Positions 1-8,176 of a stretch of 64,000 nucleotides of DNA are shown in pieces. Position numbers and translations under genes: made by a program. This stretch comes from Sphingomonas sp. AP4-R1 (lineage in GTDB: Bacteria; Pseudomonadota; Alphaproteobacteria; Sphingomonadales; Sphingomonadaceae): contig NZ_CP053346.1 in NCBI RefSeq assembly GCF_013113735.1, positions 3,300,001-3,364,000 on the forward strand. The letters run 5' to 3'. Under the pieces are notes generated by a model. It was not told the DNA's origin. It made no database searches and saw only the letters and a list, made by a program, of their open reading frames with translations. Position 1 is the stretch's first letter. Each line of letters opens with the position of its first letter.

Positions 1-838
1 TAACGATTATCGCGGCAACCGTTTCGGTGACCGAAGCGATTATGGGCGGAGCGATTATGGTCGCGAGCCGCGCGGCTATGATTATCAGGACCGTGGATTC
101 TTCGATCGCGCCGGCGACGAGGTCCGTTCGTGGTTCGGCGATGAAGAGGCTGAGCGCCGCCGCCGCGCCGACGAGCGCCTCGATGCGCGCTATGAGGGCC
201 GCGCCGATCCGCGCTACCGCGATGGCGGCCGCTTCGCGCCTTACGGTTCCGGCTATGCCGGCCCGACCTTCGGCTCCGGTTACGGCCCCGATGTCGGCGG
301 CGGTTACAGCCCCAGCGACTATGGCGCGGGACGCGGCGCCGGTGCGACCGGCAATTGGGGCCTCGGCGCGGGCAATGATCGCAACGATTGGGCGCGCGAT
401 CCCGGCTATCATTCGTGGCGCGAGCGCCAGATCGGCGAGTTCGATCAGGATTATGCCGAATATCGGCTCGAGCATCAGCAGAAGTTCGACAATGAATTTC
501 ACAGCTGGCGCCAGACCCGTCAGGGCCAGCGCGGCCTGCTCGCCCAGGTGCAGGAGCATCAGGAGGTGGTCGGCTCGGACGGCCAGCATGTCGGCACCGT
601 CGATCATGTCCGTGGCGATCGCATCAAGCTGACCAAAAGCGATCAGGATGCGCGCGGCCATCACCACTCGATCCCGTCTTCGTGGCTCGTGTCGGTCGAT
701 GACAAGATCACGATCAGCAAGACGGCCGATCAGGCGAAGGCGCACTGGCGTGACGAGGATCGCAACAGCGGCGATCTGTTCGGGCGCGACGACGATCGCA
801 GCACCCGGCTCAACCGGAGCTTTTCGGGCACTTACTGA
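1..838 (+). CDS. DUF2171 domain protein, 5' end missing
   Basis: The reading frame is open from base 2 and ends at TGA 836-838, so the gene starts before the window. The visible 278 residues begin with an Arg/Tyr/Gly/Asp-rich low-complexity stretch. A motif SWFGDEEAERRR follows at about residues 40-51, typical of sphingomonad stress-associated proteins. A helical HSWRERQIGEFDQDY segment comes next. The C-terminal ~95 residues (VVGSDGQHVGTVDHV...IKLTKSD) match DUF2171, a small beta-rich domain related to PRC-barrel proteins. The function is unknown; a structural or stress role is only inferred. The gene is followed by a strong terminator. Confidence 0.8.
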   Translation, partial: NDYRGNRFGDRSDYGRSDYGREPRGYDYQDRGFFDRAGDEVRSWFGDEEAERRRRADERLDARYEGRADPRYRDGGRFAPYGSGYAGPTFGSGYGPDVGGGYSPSDYGAGRGAGATGNWGLGAGNDRNDWARDPGYHSWRERQIGEFDQDYAEYRLEHQQKFDNEFHSWRQTRQGQRGLLAQVQEHQEVVGSDGQHVGTVDHVRGDRIKLTKSDQDARGHHHSIPSSWLVSVDDKITISKTADQAKAHWRDEDRNSGDLFGRDDDRSTRLNRSFSGTY

Positions 839-863
839 GGCCCGGTGATCCGGCAGGAGAGGA

Positions 864-894
864 GGGGCCCGGCCGTTTGGCCGGGCCCCTTTTT
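864..894 (+). terminator. Rho-independent terminator
   Basis: A perfect 11-bp stem (864-874 with 879-889, GGGGCCCGGCC) with a 4-base loop is followed by TTTTT at 890-894. It lies 25 bases after the stop of the DUF2171 gene and should end that transcript. Confidence 0.9.
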
Positions 895-1083
895 CATGTC
901 CCGTTCACGGATCCGGCGGGAAAGCTGGAATTTCAGCGGACGAGGAAAAGGATGCTGGATTCCGCGACGTCGTAAATTATCGTGTCCGGGATTTATTCCA
1001 GAATTGAAAAATAGCGCGCGATTTCGCAGTCCATGGAAGGTTCAGGCCCCGTTCGTGTGTGCGGGGTGACAGGGAGGAAGAAT

Positions 1084-1542
1084 ATGGTCGTCATGAAGGC
1101 CGTCAGGTTCGCTTTGATCGCAACGGGGGCGCTGGCCTCTTTCTCCGTCGCCGCCGCGCCGGCCGACGTCATCACGGCCCGCCAGCAGGGCTACAAGCAG
1201 ATCGGCCGCGCCTTCAAGGCGATCGGGGACAGCCTGAAGGCCACGCCGGACGTGGCCCTGATCCGCACCAACGCCGCCGTGATCGCGCAGCAGGCGCCCA
1301 AGATCACGAGCTGGTTTCCCGCCGGCACCGGCAAGGAAGCGGGCGTGAAGACCGGCGCCCTCCCGGCCATCTGGTCGCAGCGCGCCGAATTCGATGCCGA
1401 TGCCAAGAAGTTCGCCGATGCCGCCAAAGCGTTCAACGGCGTCGCCGCCAAGGGCAATGTCGACGAGATCAAGACGGCCGCAGGCGCGCTCGGCCAGACC
1501 TGCAAGGGCTGCCACACCACCTTCCGCGAGCGCGATTCGTGA
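1084..1542 (+). CDS. Class II cytochrome c (c'/c-556 type), secreted
   Basis: This is a periplasmic c-type cytochrome of 152 residues. A signal peptide covers about residues 1-25 (MKAVRFALIATG...AAAP). The four-helix-type body ends with a single C-terminal haem site CKGCH at residues 140-144, which is the hallmark of the class II (c', c-556) family. ATG 1084 is chosen because GGAGG at 1073-1077 sits six bases upstream; an upstream ATG at 1033 lacks such a site. Its stop overlaps the GTG start of a cytochrome b561, so the two are probably co-translated and exchange electrons. The exact redox partner cannot be told from sequence. Confidence 0.92.
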   Translation: MVVMKAVRFALIATGALASFSVAAAPADVITARQQGYKQIGRAFKAIGDSLKATPDVALIRTNAAVIAQQAPKITSWFPAGTGKEAGVKTGALPAIWSQRAEFDADAKKFADAAKAFNGVAAKGNVDEIKTAAGALGQTCKGCHTTFRERDS

Positions 1543-2273
1543 GCCTCATCCCTGAGGCGGGCGCCCGCGTCCGCCTTTGGGACTGGCCGGTCCGCATCTG
1601 CCACTGGTCGTTCGTGATCCTGCTTCCCGTCCAGTGGTGGACAATGAAGAAGGGCATGATCGACTGGCACATGCGCCTCGGTCTCGTGATGCTGGCGCTG
1701 GTGCTGTTCCGCATAGTGTGGGGTTTCATCGGGCCGGAGACGGCGCGCTTCAGCCGCTTCGTGAAGGGGCCGGGGCCGATCCTCGCCTATCTGCGCGGGA
1801 AAGCGGAGCCGGTCGTCGGTCACAATCCGGTCGGCGCGCTCAGCGTGATCGCCTTGCTGGGGCTGCTCGCCGCGCAGGTGGGCGTGGGCCTGTTCACACA
1901 GGACGTCGATGGCTTCGCCTCGGGCCCGCTCGCCATCTGGATATCCTATGATGCGGCGGACAAGGCGCGCCATTGGCACGGGCTGATCTTCAACCTGCTG
2001 CTCGCTTTCGTCGCGCTGCATCTGCTGGCGATCCTGTTCTACACCTTCGTGAAGCGCGACAATCTCGTGCGGCCGATGGTGACCGGCTATCGCCGCTTCG
2101 CCGAGGCGGTGACCCCGCCGCGCTTTGCGCCGCTGTGGCGGCTGGCGCTGGCGATCGTTGTTGCGGCGGGCATCGCCTGGTGGGTCAGCAAGGGCGCGCC
2201 GATCCCCGGCGTGAAGCCCCCACCGCCCAGCGATCCGTTCGCGCTGGCGCTGCAGGCGTTCCGGCGGGCGTGA
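1539..2273 (+). CDS. Cytochrome b561-type membrane haem protein
   Basis: This 244-residue integral membrane protein belongs to the bacterial cytochrome b561 / Ni-Fe hydrogenase b-subunit-like family. It has about five hydrophobic helices. Candidate haem-ligand histidines are His22 (ICHWS), His44 (DWHMRLG), the HWHG pair and the LHLL motif in the second half. The family moves electrons between the quinone pool and periplasmic cytochromes. The GTG start at 1539 overlaps the TGA of the upstream cytochrome c gene, which argues for a two-gene cyt c-cyt b electron-transfer unit. The C-terminus is a short Pro-rich tail. Confidence 0.9.
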   Translation: MSLIPEAGARVRLWDWPVRICHWSFVILLPVQWWTMKKGMIDWHMRLGLVMLALVLFRIVWGFIGPETARFSRFVKGPGPILAYLRGKAEPVVGHNPVGALSVIALLGLLAAQVGVGLFTQDVDGFASGPLAIWISYDAADKARHWHGLIFNLLLAFVALHLLAILFYTFVKRDNLVRPMVTGYRRFAEAVTPPRFAPLWRLALAIVVAAGIAWWVSKGAPIPGVKPPPPSDPFALALQAFRRA

Positions 2274-2299
2274 GGGAGGTTTGAGCGGATTGCTCTCAA

Positions 2300-2386
2300 C
2301 CCGTTCGTGCTGAGCGAAGTCGAAGCACGGGCTACACGCGACACCGTTTGCAGCACGTCCTTCGACTTCGCTCAGCACGAACGGGG
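2300..2386. repeat. Palindromic repeat, family A (copy 1)
   Basis: An 87-bp element with ~32-bp inverted arms: left CCGTTCGTGCTGAGCGAAG, right CTTCGCTCAGCACGAACGG. The same element recurs about nine times in this window, mostly between genes. Confidence 0.9.
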
Positions 2387-2429
2387 AATGCGAGCGGTGT
2401 GACGTGGCGTGGAGCTTGACGCGCACGCG

Positions 2430-2580
2430 CCGTCAGGCCAAAGCGCGCCATCCCTTGGGGAGTAGCCGCCCGACGATACGGGGCGCACGTCAACAGACTT
2501 GGGCTCGGAGCGAACCGCTCCTTGAACATGGCGTGCGCGGCAATTGCTTGGCGAGACCATGGATCGGTAGGCGCTCGGGC
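2430..2580 (+). promoter_or_regulatory. Probable yybP-ykoY (manganese) riboswitch
   Basis: The leader of the downstream cation exchanger carries the conserved blocks of the yybP-ykoY aptamer in the right order: GGGGAGTAGC at 2457-2466, CGTCAACAGACTTG from 2488, and GGCGAGACCATGGATCGG from 2550. Members of this class sense Mn2+ and control Mn/Ca exporters. A downstream stem (GGCCGG 2589-2594 with CCGGCC 2608-2613) ends just before the Shine-Dalgarno GGGGA and could be the expression platform. The aptamer call is by recalled motifs, not a covariance search; the boundaries are approximate. Confidence 0.8.
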
Positions 2581-2627
2581 CGGGCGCAGGCCGGTTCATG
2601 CGCGTCTCCGGCCCTTGGGGAAATTCC

Positions 2628-3638
2628 ATGCCAAGCCTGATCCTGCCGCTCGTCCTGCTCATCGGTTCGGCCGTCATCATCTATCTGTCGTGCGAGTTTT
2701 TCGTGAACGGCGTCGAGTGGGTCGGCCGCAAGCTCGCGGTCGGCACGCAGGCGACGGGCACGGTGCTGGCGGCGTTCGGCACGGCGCTGCCGGAAAGCGT
2801 GGTGACGCTGGTGGCGGTGGCCTTCGGCGCCAGCGCGGCCTCCAAGGAGCTAGGCATTGGCGCGGCGCTCGGTGGCCCGCTCGCGCTCTCCACGATCGCT
2901 TATGCGACGGTGGGCGTCGTGCTGCTCGCCACCCGCCAGCGTTTTCCGCACACCGCCGAAGTACGCGCCGATTTCAAGGGTTTGCGCGACGATCAGGCCT
3001 GGTTTCTCGTCCTGTTCGCGCTGAAGGTCGCGCTGGGCCTCGTCCTCTTCTCGTTCAAGGCGTGGACCGGCCTGCTCTTCCTCGCCGCCTACGGCGTCTA
3101 TGTGCTGCGCGAGATGCGCGGCGAGAGCAGCATCGCGGAAGAGGAGGAGATGGAGCCGCTCCGCCTCCAGCCCAAGGCGGCGGAGCCGCGCACGTCGCTG
3201 GCGCTTCTCCAGACCGGGCTGGCGCTGGTCGTGATCTTCCTCGCCTCGCGGACCTTCGTGGCGCAACTTGGGGTAATCGGCCCGGCTTTGGGGCTGCATC
3301 CGCAGCTGGTCGCGCTGCTGCTCAGCCCGATCGCGACCGAACTGCCCGAGACGATGAACGCGATCATCTGGGTGCGGCAGGGCAAATATCGCCTCGCGCT
3401 GGCCAACATCTCCGGCGCGATGATGATCCAGGCGACGATCCCCACCGCCTTCGGCCTGTTCTTCACGCCCTGGCTGCTGGGCCACGAACTGCTGATCTCG
3501 GCGGGCGTGACGGCGGCGGCGATCCTGACGATGCTGGTGACCTTCTCGCGCGGCGTGATCTCGCGGCGCCTGCTGGCGGCGATGGGGCTGTTCTACGTGG
3601 CCTTCGTGGGGATCCTGGTGGCGGTCACGTTCGCCTAG
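2628..3638 (+). CDS. CaCA-family cation exchanger, likely Mn2+/Ca2+ export
   Basis: This 336-residue, roughly ten-helix transporter has the two alpha repeats of Na+/Ca2+ exchangers. The first is GTVLAAFGTALPESVVTL (about residues 47-64) and the second is LLLSPIATELPETMNAI in the C-terminal half. Both carry the acidic residue in the ALPE/ELPE core that binds the cation. ATG 2628 is chosen for GGGGA seven bases upstream. COG0530 members behind yybP-ykoY riboswitches are thought to export Mn2+, so the riboswitch-like leader favours manganese over calcium as the physiological substrate. That substrate assignment is inference. Confidence 0.9.
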   Translation: MPSLILPLVLLIGSAVIIYLSCEFFVNGVEWVGRKLAVGTQATGTVLAAFGTALPESVVTLVAVAFGASAASKELGIGAALGGPLALSTIAYATVGVVLLATRQRFPHTAEVRADFKGLRDDQAWFLVLFALKVALGLVLFSFKAWTGLLFLAAYGVYVLREMRGESSIAEEEEMEPLRLQPKAAEPRTSLALLQTGLALVVIFLASRTFVAQLGVIGPALGLHPQLVALLLSPIATELPETMNAIIWVRQGKYRLALANISGAMMIQATIPTAFGLFFTPWLLGHELLISAGVTAAAILTMLVTFSRGVISRRLLAAMGLFYVAFVGILVAVTFA

Positions 3639-3655
3639 GTTTCCTCACCCCCGAT

Positions 3656-3743
3656 CCCCGTTCGTCCTGAGCGTAGTCGAAGGACGTGCTTCAAACGGTG
3701 TCGCGCGCAGCCCGTGCTTCGACTTCGCTCAGCACGAACGGGT
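3656..3743. repeat. Palindromic repeat, family A (copy 2)
   Basis: Inverted arms CCGTTCGTCCTGAGCG and CGCTCAGCACGAACGG flank a ~25-bp spacer. It lies between the convergent exchanger and metallopeptidase genes. Confidence 0.88.
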
Positions 3744-3779
3744 TTGGGAAGGGCGGGGGCGGTTCGCCCGCTCACAGCC

Positions 3780-3806
3780 GTCATCCCGGATCAAGTCCGG
3801 GGTGAC
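3780..3806. repeat. Short palindromic repeat, family C
   Basis: A single 27-bp palindrome of GTCATCCCGG type (GTCATCCCGGATCA, then GTCCGGGGTGAC). It is related to the longer copy at 5986-6069 and sits just after the end of the metallopeptidase gene, where it could also help stop transcription. Confidence 0.8.
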
Positions 3807-3813
3807 GTTTCGA

Positions 3814-4719
3814 TTACCGGTCGATCGAGCCCGTGAACGTATCGCACTGCGCCGGATCGCCCGAATCCAGCCCGCGCTTCAGCCAGGCCATGCGTTCGGC
3901 CGAGGTGCCGTGGGTGAAGCTGTCGGGCATCGGCGTGCGGCCGGCCTCGCGCTGGAGCGTATCGTCGCCGATCGCCTGCGCGGCGCGCATCCCTTCCTCC
4001 ACGTCGCCCGGCTCGATCCGGTCGCGATTGTTCGCGGCCCACACGCCCGCATAGCAATCGGCCTGCAGTTCCATCTTCACCTGCAGCGCGTTGCCGCCCG
4101 CCTCGTTCGTCTGCTGCTGCCCGGCACGCACCTTGTCGGCGATGCCGGTGAGGTTCTGGACGTGATGGCCCACTTCGTGGGCGATCACATAGGCTTGGGC
4201 GAAATCGCCGCCCGCCTTGAAGCGATTGGCGAGTTCATCGAAAAATTCGGTGTCGAGATACACTTTGCGATCGGTCGGGCAGTAGAAGGGGCCCATCGCC
4301 GATTGCGCGGCGCCGCAGCCGGAGACGCCGCTGCGGCTGTAGAAGCTCAGGACCGTCGGCGAATAGCGGGCGCCCTGCGCCTGGAAGAGCTTGGCCCACG
4401 TATCCTCGGTGCTGGCCAGCACGCGGCAGGAGAAGCGGTGCGCGGGATCGGCCGCGCAGACCTGGGCCGCGCTCTTCTGCTCGATCCGCGCCTGCTGGGG
4501 CGCACCGCCGCCGCCGCCGAGCAGCGACAGCGGGTTCATGCCGAGCAGCATCATGCCGACGACGAGGACGAGGATGCCGCCAATGCCGAAGCGGCTGCCG
4601 ATCAGCCCGAAGAGCAGGCCAAGGCCGCCACCTCCGCCTCCGCCGAAGCCCAGTCCGCCGCCACCTCCGCCACTCTGCTGCTCGACATTGTCGCTGTCCC
4701 GGTAATCGTCGAGCCGCAT
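3814..4719 (-). CDS. ypfJ: Membrane-anchored neutral zinc metallopeptidase (YpfJ family)
   Basis: This 301-residue protein starts MRLDDYRDSDNVEQQ, the N-terminal signature of the YpfJ/KPN_02809 family. A Gly-rich linker (residues 16-34) and one membrane helix (about 39-58) follow. The zinc site is HEVGHH at 181-186 (His181, Glu182, His185), with further conserved acidic residues in the MELQADCYAGVWA block. The catalytic domain probably faces the periplasm. ATG 4719 is preferred over the GTG at 4725 because AGGA precedes it at good spacing. Substrates of the family are not well defined. The gene is convergent with the cation exchanger. Confidence 0.93.
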   Translation of the reverse strand: MRLDDYRDSDNVEQQSGGGGGGLGFGGGGGGGLGLLFGLIGSRFGIGGILVLVVGMMLLGMNPLSLLGGGGGAPQQARIEQKSAAQVCAADPAHRFSCRVLASTEDTWAKLFQAQGARYSPTVLSFYSRSGVSGCGAAQSAMGPFYCPTDRKVYLDTEFFDELANRFKAGGDFAQAYVIAHEVGHHVQNLTGIADKVRAGQQQTNEAGGNALQVKMELQADCYAGVWAANNRDRIEPGDVEEGMRAAQAIGDDTLQREAGRTPMPDSFTHGTSAERMAWLKRGLDSGDPAQCDTFTGSIDR

Positions 4720-4824
4720 CGCCACATCCTGACCTGATCGTTACGCCACAAATGCGCCGGTCGGTGTTGCGGTTGCAAGTGTTGCGCTTCTCCCGCCCCT
4801 GCGCATCGTCTAAAACCTGAGTCT

Positions 4825-5955
4825 ATGGCCGAAGCAGACCCCGCCGCCCGCTTGCTCCCCCTGCCGGACCAGGTGGCGCTCGTTCTCCAGGGCGGGGGCG
4901 CGCTGGGCTCGTTCCAGGTCGGCGTGTTCGAGGCGCTGGAGGAGCGCGGCATCGCGCCCAACTGGCTGGCCGGCATTTCCATCGGTGCGGTCAATGCGGC
5001 GCTGATCGCGGGCAATCCGCCGGGCAAGCGCATGGCCGCGCTGGAGGCCTTCTGGGAGGAAACCTCCTCCAGCCTGCCCAGCTTCCCCCTGATGACCGGC
5101 GACAACAGCCGCGAATGGCTGCACGAATGGTCCGCCGCCGTCGTCGCCACGACGGGCGTACCCGGCATGTTCGGCCCGCGCTGGCTCTCACCCTTCCTCG
5201 CGATGAACGGATCGTGCGAGGCGCTGAGCTTCTATGACACCGCGCCCCTGAAGAACACGTTGGACAAACTGGTCGACTGGGATCTGCTGAACGCGGGGCC
5301 GGTGCGGCTGTCGGTGGGGGCGGTCGAGATCGAGAGCGGCAATTTCTGCTTCTTCGACACGACCCGCGAGCGGATCGACGCGCGCCACATCATGGCATCC
5401 GGCGCGCTGCCGCCGGGCCTGCCGCCGGTGGAGATCGACGGCAAATATTGGTGGGACGGGGGCCTCGTCTCGAACACTCCGCTCACCCACATCCTGGACA
5501 ATCAGGAGGAGGACATGCTCGTCTTCCAGGTGGATCTGTTCTCGGCCTCCAATCCGTCGCGCCCGCGCACGATCAGCGATGTCGTCGCCCGCGCGAAGGA
5601 GATCCAGTTTTCCAGCCGCACCCGGCAGGTATCGGACATGATTCTGAAGCTGCGCCGCGAGCGTGAGGCGATCCGCAACGTGCTGAAGAAATTGCCGCCC
5701 GCGATGAAGGACGATCCCGACGTGGCGAAGCTGGATGCGCTCGCCAACGAGCGCGCGCTGAGCCTCGTCCAGCTCATCTACCGCGCCAATGCGTGGGAAG
5801 GCGGTGCGCGCGATTATGAATTCTCCGCGCGCACGATGCGCGAGCATTGGGCGGCCGGCCGCGTCGCCGTGACCGAGACGATGACGAAATCCTCGGTGCT
5901 GGCCCGCAACATCCTCGACGGGAAGACGGCGGCCTTCGATCTGGTGCCGCGCTAG
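4825..5955 (+). CDS. Patatin-like phospholipase (DUF3734-type)
   Basis: This 376-residue hydrolase of the patatin family uses a Ser-Asp dyad. It has the oxyanion-hole loop GGGALGSF at about 23-30, the nucleophile elbow GISIG with Ser52, and the catalytic Asp211 in WWDGGLVSN. The C-terminal ~150 residues, rich in Arg/Lys helices, fit the DUF3734 extension seen in many proteobacterial patatins. These proteins cleave acyl ester bonds of phospholipids or storage-granule lipids. No clear ribosome binding site precedes the ATG, so the start rests on homology of the N-terminus. It is divergent from the metallopeptidase. Confidence 0.92.
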   Translation: MAEADPAARLLPLPDQVALVLQGGGALGSFQVGVFEALEERGIAPNWLAGISIGAVNAALIAGNPPGKRMAALEAFWEETSSSLPSFPLMTGDNSREWLHEWSAAVVATTGVPGMFGPRWLSPFLAMNGSCEALSFYDTAPLKNTLDKLVDWDLLNAGPVRLSVGAVEIESGNFCFFDTTRERIDARHIMASGALPPGLPPVEIDGKYWWDGGLVSNTPLTHILDNQEEDMLVFQVDLFSASNPSRPRTISDVVARAKEIQFSSRTRQVSDMILKLRREREAIRNVLKKLPPAMKDDPDVAKLDALANERALSLVQLIYRANAWEGGARDYEFSARTMREHWAAGRVAVTETMTKSSVLARNILDGKTAAFDLVPR

Positions 5956-5985
5956 GCTGGATAAACTGGCCCCCCACCCGGTACT

Positions 5986-6069
5986 GTCATCCCGGACTTG
6001 ATCCGGAATCCCGCTTTCTTCCTTCTCGCCACAAAGAAAAGCGGGCCCCCGGATCAAGTCCGGGGTGAC
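5986..6069. repeat. Palindromic repeat, family C (long copy)
   Basis: The left arm GTCATCCCGGACTTGATCCG and right arm CGGATCAAGTCCGGGGTGAC enclose a central hairpin built on CCCGCTTTCTT/AAGAAAAGCGGG. The element fills the gap between the patatin and EF-hand genes. Confidence 0.88.
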
Positions 6070-6167
6070 GGTGGAAAAGCTTCTCTCAAATAAATCCGCT
6101 TTCCCGCGACGGATCGCGCCGTCCGCCCCGTTCAACGGCCATCGATCACCGCAAAATGGGATGGATC

Positions 6168-6575
6168 ATGAACCCGTTGAACGTGCGTTTTCTCGTGGCC
6201 GGCCTGCTCCTGCTGCCCGTGGCCCTGACCGCCCAGACCGCGCCCCTGGCCGCCGGCATGAGTCTCGCCGATTTCCAGTCGGCCGGACGTAGCCGCATGA
6301 TGGCGCTGGACGTGGATGGCGATGGCAAGATCAGCGCGAAGGAATTCGCCGCGCGGCCGGGGGCCGCGAAGGCGAAGGGGCGCATGGCCAAGTTCGCGGA
6401 TCGCATGTTCGATCGGCTGGATACCAACAAGGACGGCGCGCTCGACAAGGGCGAGATCGATGCGATGCTCGCGACGCGTTTCCAGCGTATGGATACGGAC
6501 AAGGACGGCATCCTTTCCGCCGCCGAGCGCGAGGCCGCGCGCGAACGGCTGAGTGGGATGATGGCGCGGCAGTGA
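6168..6575 (+). CDS. Secreted EF-hand calcium-binding protein
   Basis: This 135-residue protein has an N-terminal signal peptide (MNPLNVRFLVAGLLLLPVAL, cleavage near TAQTA). Three EF-hand loops follow: DVDGDGKISAKE, DTNKDGALDKGE and DTDKDGILSAAE, each with acidic residues at calcium positions 1, 3, 5 and 12. It probably binds Ca2+ in the periplasm. The start at 6168 is chosen because it gives a compact signal peptide; an in-frame ATG at 6156 adds four residues. It precedes the ECF sigma operon by about 50 bases and may belong to the same stress-response locus. Confidence 0.85.
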   Translation: MNPLNVRFLVAGLLLLPVALTAQTAPLAAGMSLADFQSAGRSRMMALDVDGDGKISAKEFAARPGAAKAKGRMAKFADRMFDRLDTNKDGALDKGEIDAMLATRFQRMDTDKDGILSAAEREAARERLSGMMARQ

Positions 6576-6624
6576 TGGCGGGCTGGGGTCCCTGTGGACA
6601 CGATGGCGCTGGAGACGATGACTC

Positions 6625-7209
6625 TTGGGTGAGATCGAGCGCGCATCCGATCGCGGCGACGATCCCGATGCCGATCTCGTCCGCAGGATCGGGCAGGGGG
6701 ACGGGCAGGCCGCCGGCACGCTCGTCGCGCGCAAGCTGCCGCGCCTCAAGGCACTGGGCGCGCGCCTGCTCGGCGATCCGCAGGAGGCCGAGGATATCGC
6801 GCAGGAGGTGTTCCTGCGCGTCTGGCGCCATGCCGCCGGCTGGACACCCGGTGCCGCGCGCTTCGACACCTGGATGCACCGCGTGGCGCTCAACCTTTGC
6901 TACGATCGGCTGCGCCGCCGCCGCGAGGCGCCCCTACCCGAAGGCTGGGACGCGCCCGACGATCGCGCCGGCCCCGATGCGGGGATCGAGACGGCGGGCG
7001 AGCAGGATCGGATCGCAGCCGCGCTCGCCGCTCTGCCGGATCGCCAGCGCGAGGCGATCGTGCTGACTTACTATCAGGAGCTGCGCAATGCGGAGGCGGC
7101 CGCGCTGATGGGCATTCATGTCGAGGCGCTGGAAAGCCTGCTCTCGCGCGGGCGGCGGGCGCTCAGGGCGCGATTGACCGAAGCCGGGCCGAATGGAGAC
7201 AGGCGATGA
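6625..7209 (+). CDS. ECF-type RNA polymerase sigma factor
   Basis: This 194-residue sigma-70 family protein of the extracytoplasmic group has region 2 (DPQEAEDIAQEVFLRVWRHA, promoter melting and -10 contact). Region 4 is C-terminal, with LPDRQREAIVLTYY followed by the helix-turn-helix ending in ESLLSRGRRALR. No in-frame ATG lies near the start. A TTG at 6625 with GGAGA nine bases upstream gives the full region 2. The stop overlaps the ATG of a small membrane protein, the usual place for an anti-sigma factor. The regulon cannot be told from here. Confidence 0.92.
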   Translation: MGEIERASDRGDDPDADLVRRIGQGDGQAAGTLVARKLPRLKALGARLLGDPQEAEDIAQEVFLRVWRHAAGWTPGAARFDTWMHRVALNLCYDRLRRRREAPLPEGWDAPDDRAGPDAGIETAGEQDRIAAALAALPDRQREAIVLTYYQELRNAEAAALMGIHVEALESLLSRGRRALRARLTEAGPNGDRR

Positions 7210-7622
7210 GCGATATGGACCGCACCCGCTTCGAGGCGATCGTGGCCGCCTACGGCGCCGATCCTCGCCGCTGGCCCGAAGTCGAGCGCGCCGCCGCCGA
7301 GGCGTTCGGGCGGAGCGATGCCGCGGCCGCGCGCCTGCTGGACGAGGAATGGGCGTTCGATGCGCTCCTGCTGAGCCACATGGTCGCTCCGCCATCCGCC
7401 GCGCTGGCCGCGAGCATCGTCGCGCTGCATCCGCGCGCCCGTGTCTGGACCCGCGCGCGGATCGGCTGGTCCGCCTTGCTGCTCGCGCTGACGGGGGCGG
7501 CGGGCGTGGCGGCGGGATCGGCCGCCACGGCGGCGGCGCTGACGATCGCGACGCCCGCGATCGACGCGCGCGAGACCGGCACGGCCTTCGGCGATCTGGC
7601 AGAGGCGGAGATCGGGCGATGA
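7206..7622 (+). CDS. Small membrane protein, candidate anti-sigma factor
   Basis: This 138-residue protein is translationally coupled (ATGA) to the ECF sigma gene and to the next gene. The N-terminal ~75 residues are cytosolic and helical (FEAIVAAYGADPRRWPEVER). One membrane helix lies at about 88-112 (WSALLLALTGAAGVAAGSAA), with a short periplasmic tail. The position directly after a sigma gene plus single-pass topology fits an anti-sigma factor. No ZAS zinc motif (HxxxCxxC) is visible, so the functional call is by context only. Confidence 0.75.
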   Translation: MSDMDRTRFEAIVAAYGADPRRWPEVERAAAEAFGRSDAAAARLLDEEWAFDALLLSHMVAPPSAALAASIVALHPRARVWTRARIGWSALLLALTGAAGVAAGSAATAAALTIATPAIDARETGTAFGDLAEAEIGR

Positions 7623-8071
7623 GCCGCACCGTCAAAATCCTGCTGATCGTCTCGCTGGTGCTGAACATCTTTCTGGTCGGTGCGATAGTGGGCGGTGTGT
7701 GGCGCTGGACGCATGGCTATGGCACGCGCCCCGGCTGGCGCGTCCAGGCGGCCGACGCGCTCGAGCCGGGGCAGCGGCGCCAGTTCCGCGCGGCGATGCG
7801 CCAGACCGCGCTCGCCTCGCGCGGGCTGGTGATCGAGGGGCGGCAGGCGCGCGCGGAGGCGGCGAAGCTCTATGTGCAGCCGAATTTCGATGGCGCGGCG
7901 GTGTCCGCCCAATTGGATCGCGCACGACGGGCCGATGTGGAATTGCGGACACGACTGGAGCGCCGTGTGGTGGATTTCTCGGCGAGCCTCCCGCTGGCGG
8001 AGCGCGAAAAGCTGGCCGCCGCGCTGCGGCAGGGGCCGCTGAGGCAGCCACTGGCTCCGAAGAAGAAGTAG
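7619..8071 (+). CDS. Periplasmic heavy-metal-sensor-like protein (CnrR/CpxP group)
   Basis: This 150-residue protein has an N-terminal membrane anchor (MSRTVKILLIVSLVLNIFLV). The helical periplasmic domain is rich in Arg/Ala/Glu and fits the heavy-metal-sensor (Spy/CnrX/CpxP-like) fold. Family members sense metals or misfolded proteins in the periplasm and relay to an anti-sigma factor. No obvious His/Cys metal cluster is seen here. The ATGA overlap with the upstream membrane protein suggests the order sigma, transducer, sensor. The direct role in controlling this sigma factor is inference. Confidence 0.8.
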   Translation: MSRTVKILLIVSLVLNIFLVGAIVGGVWRWTHGYGTRPGWRVQAADALEPGQRRQFRAAMRQTALASRGLVIEGRQARAEAAKLYVQPNFDGAAVSAQLDRARRADVELRTRLERRVVDFSASLPLAEREKLAAALRQGPLRQPLAPKKK

Positions 8072-8176
8072 CGCGCCACCGCCGTCGGTTCAGGGTGACG
8101 ATCAGAAAAAGAAAAGGGCCGCGACGGATTGTTCCGCGTCGTGCGTTGAACCCGGTCAGTAGCTTGGAGTGACATC

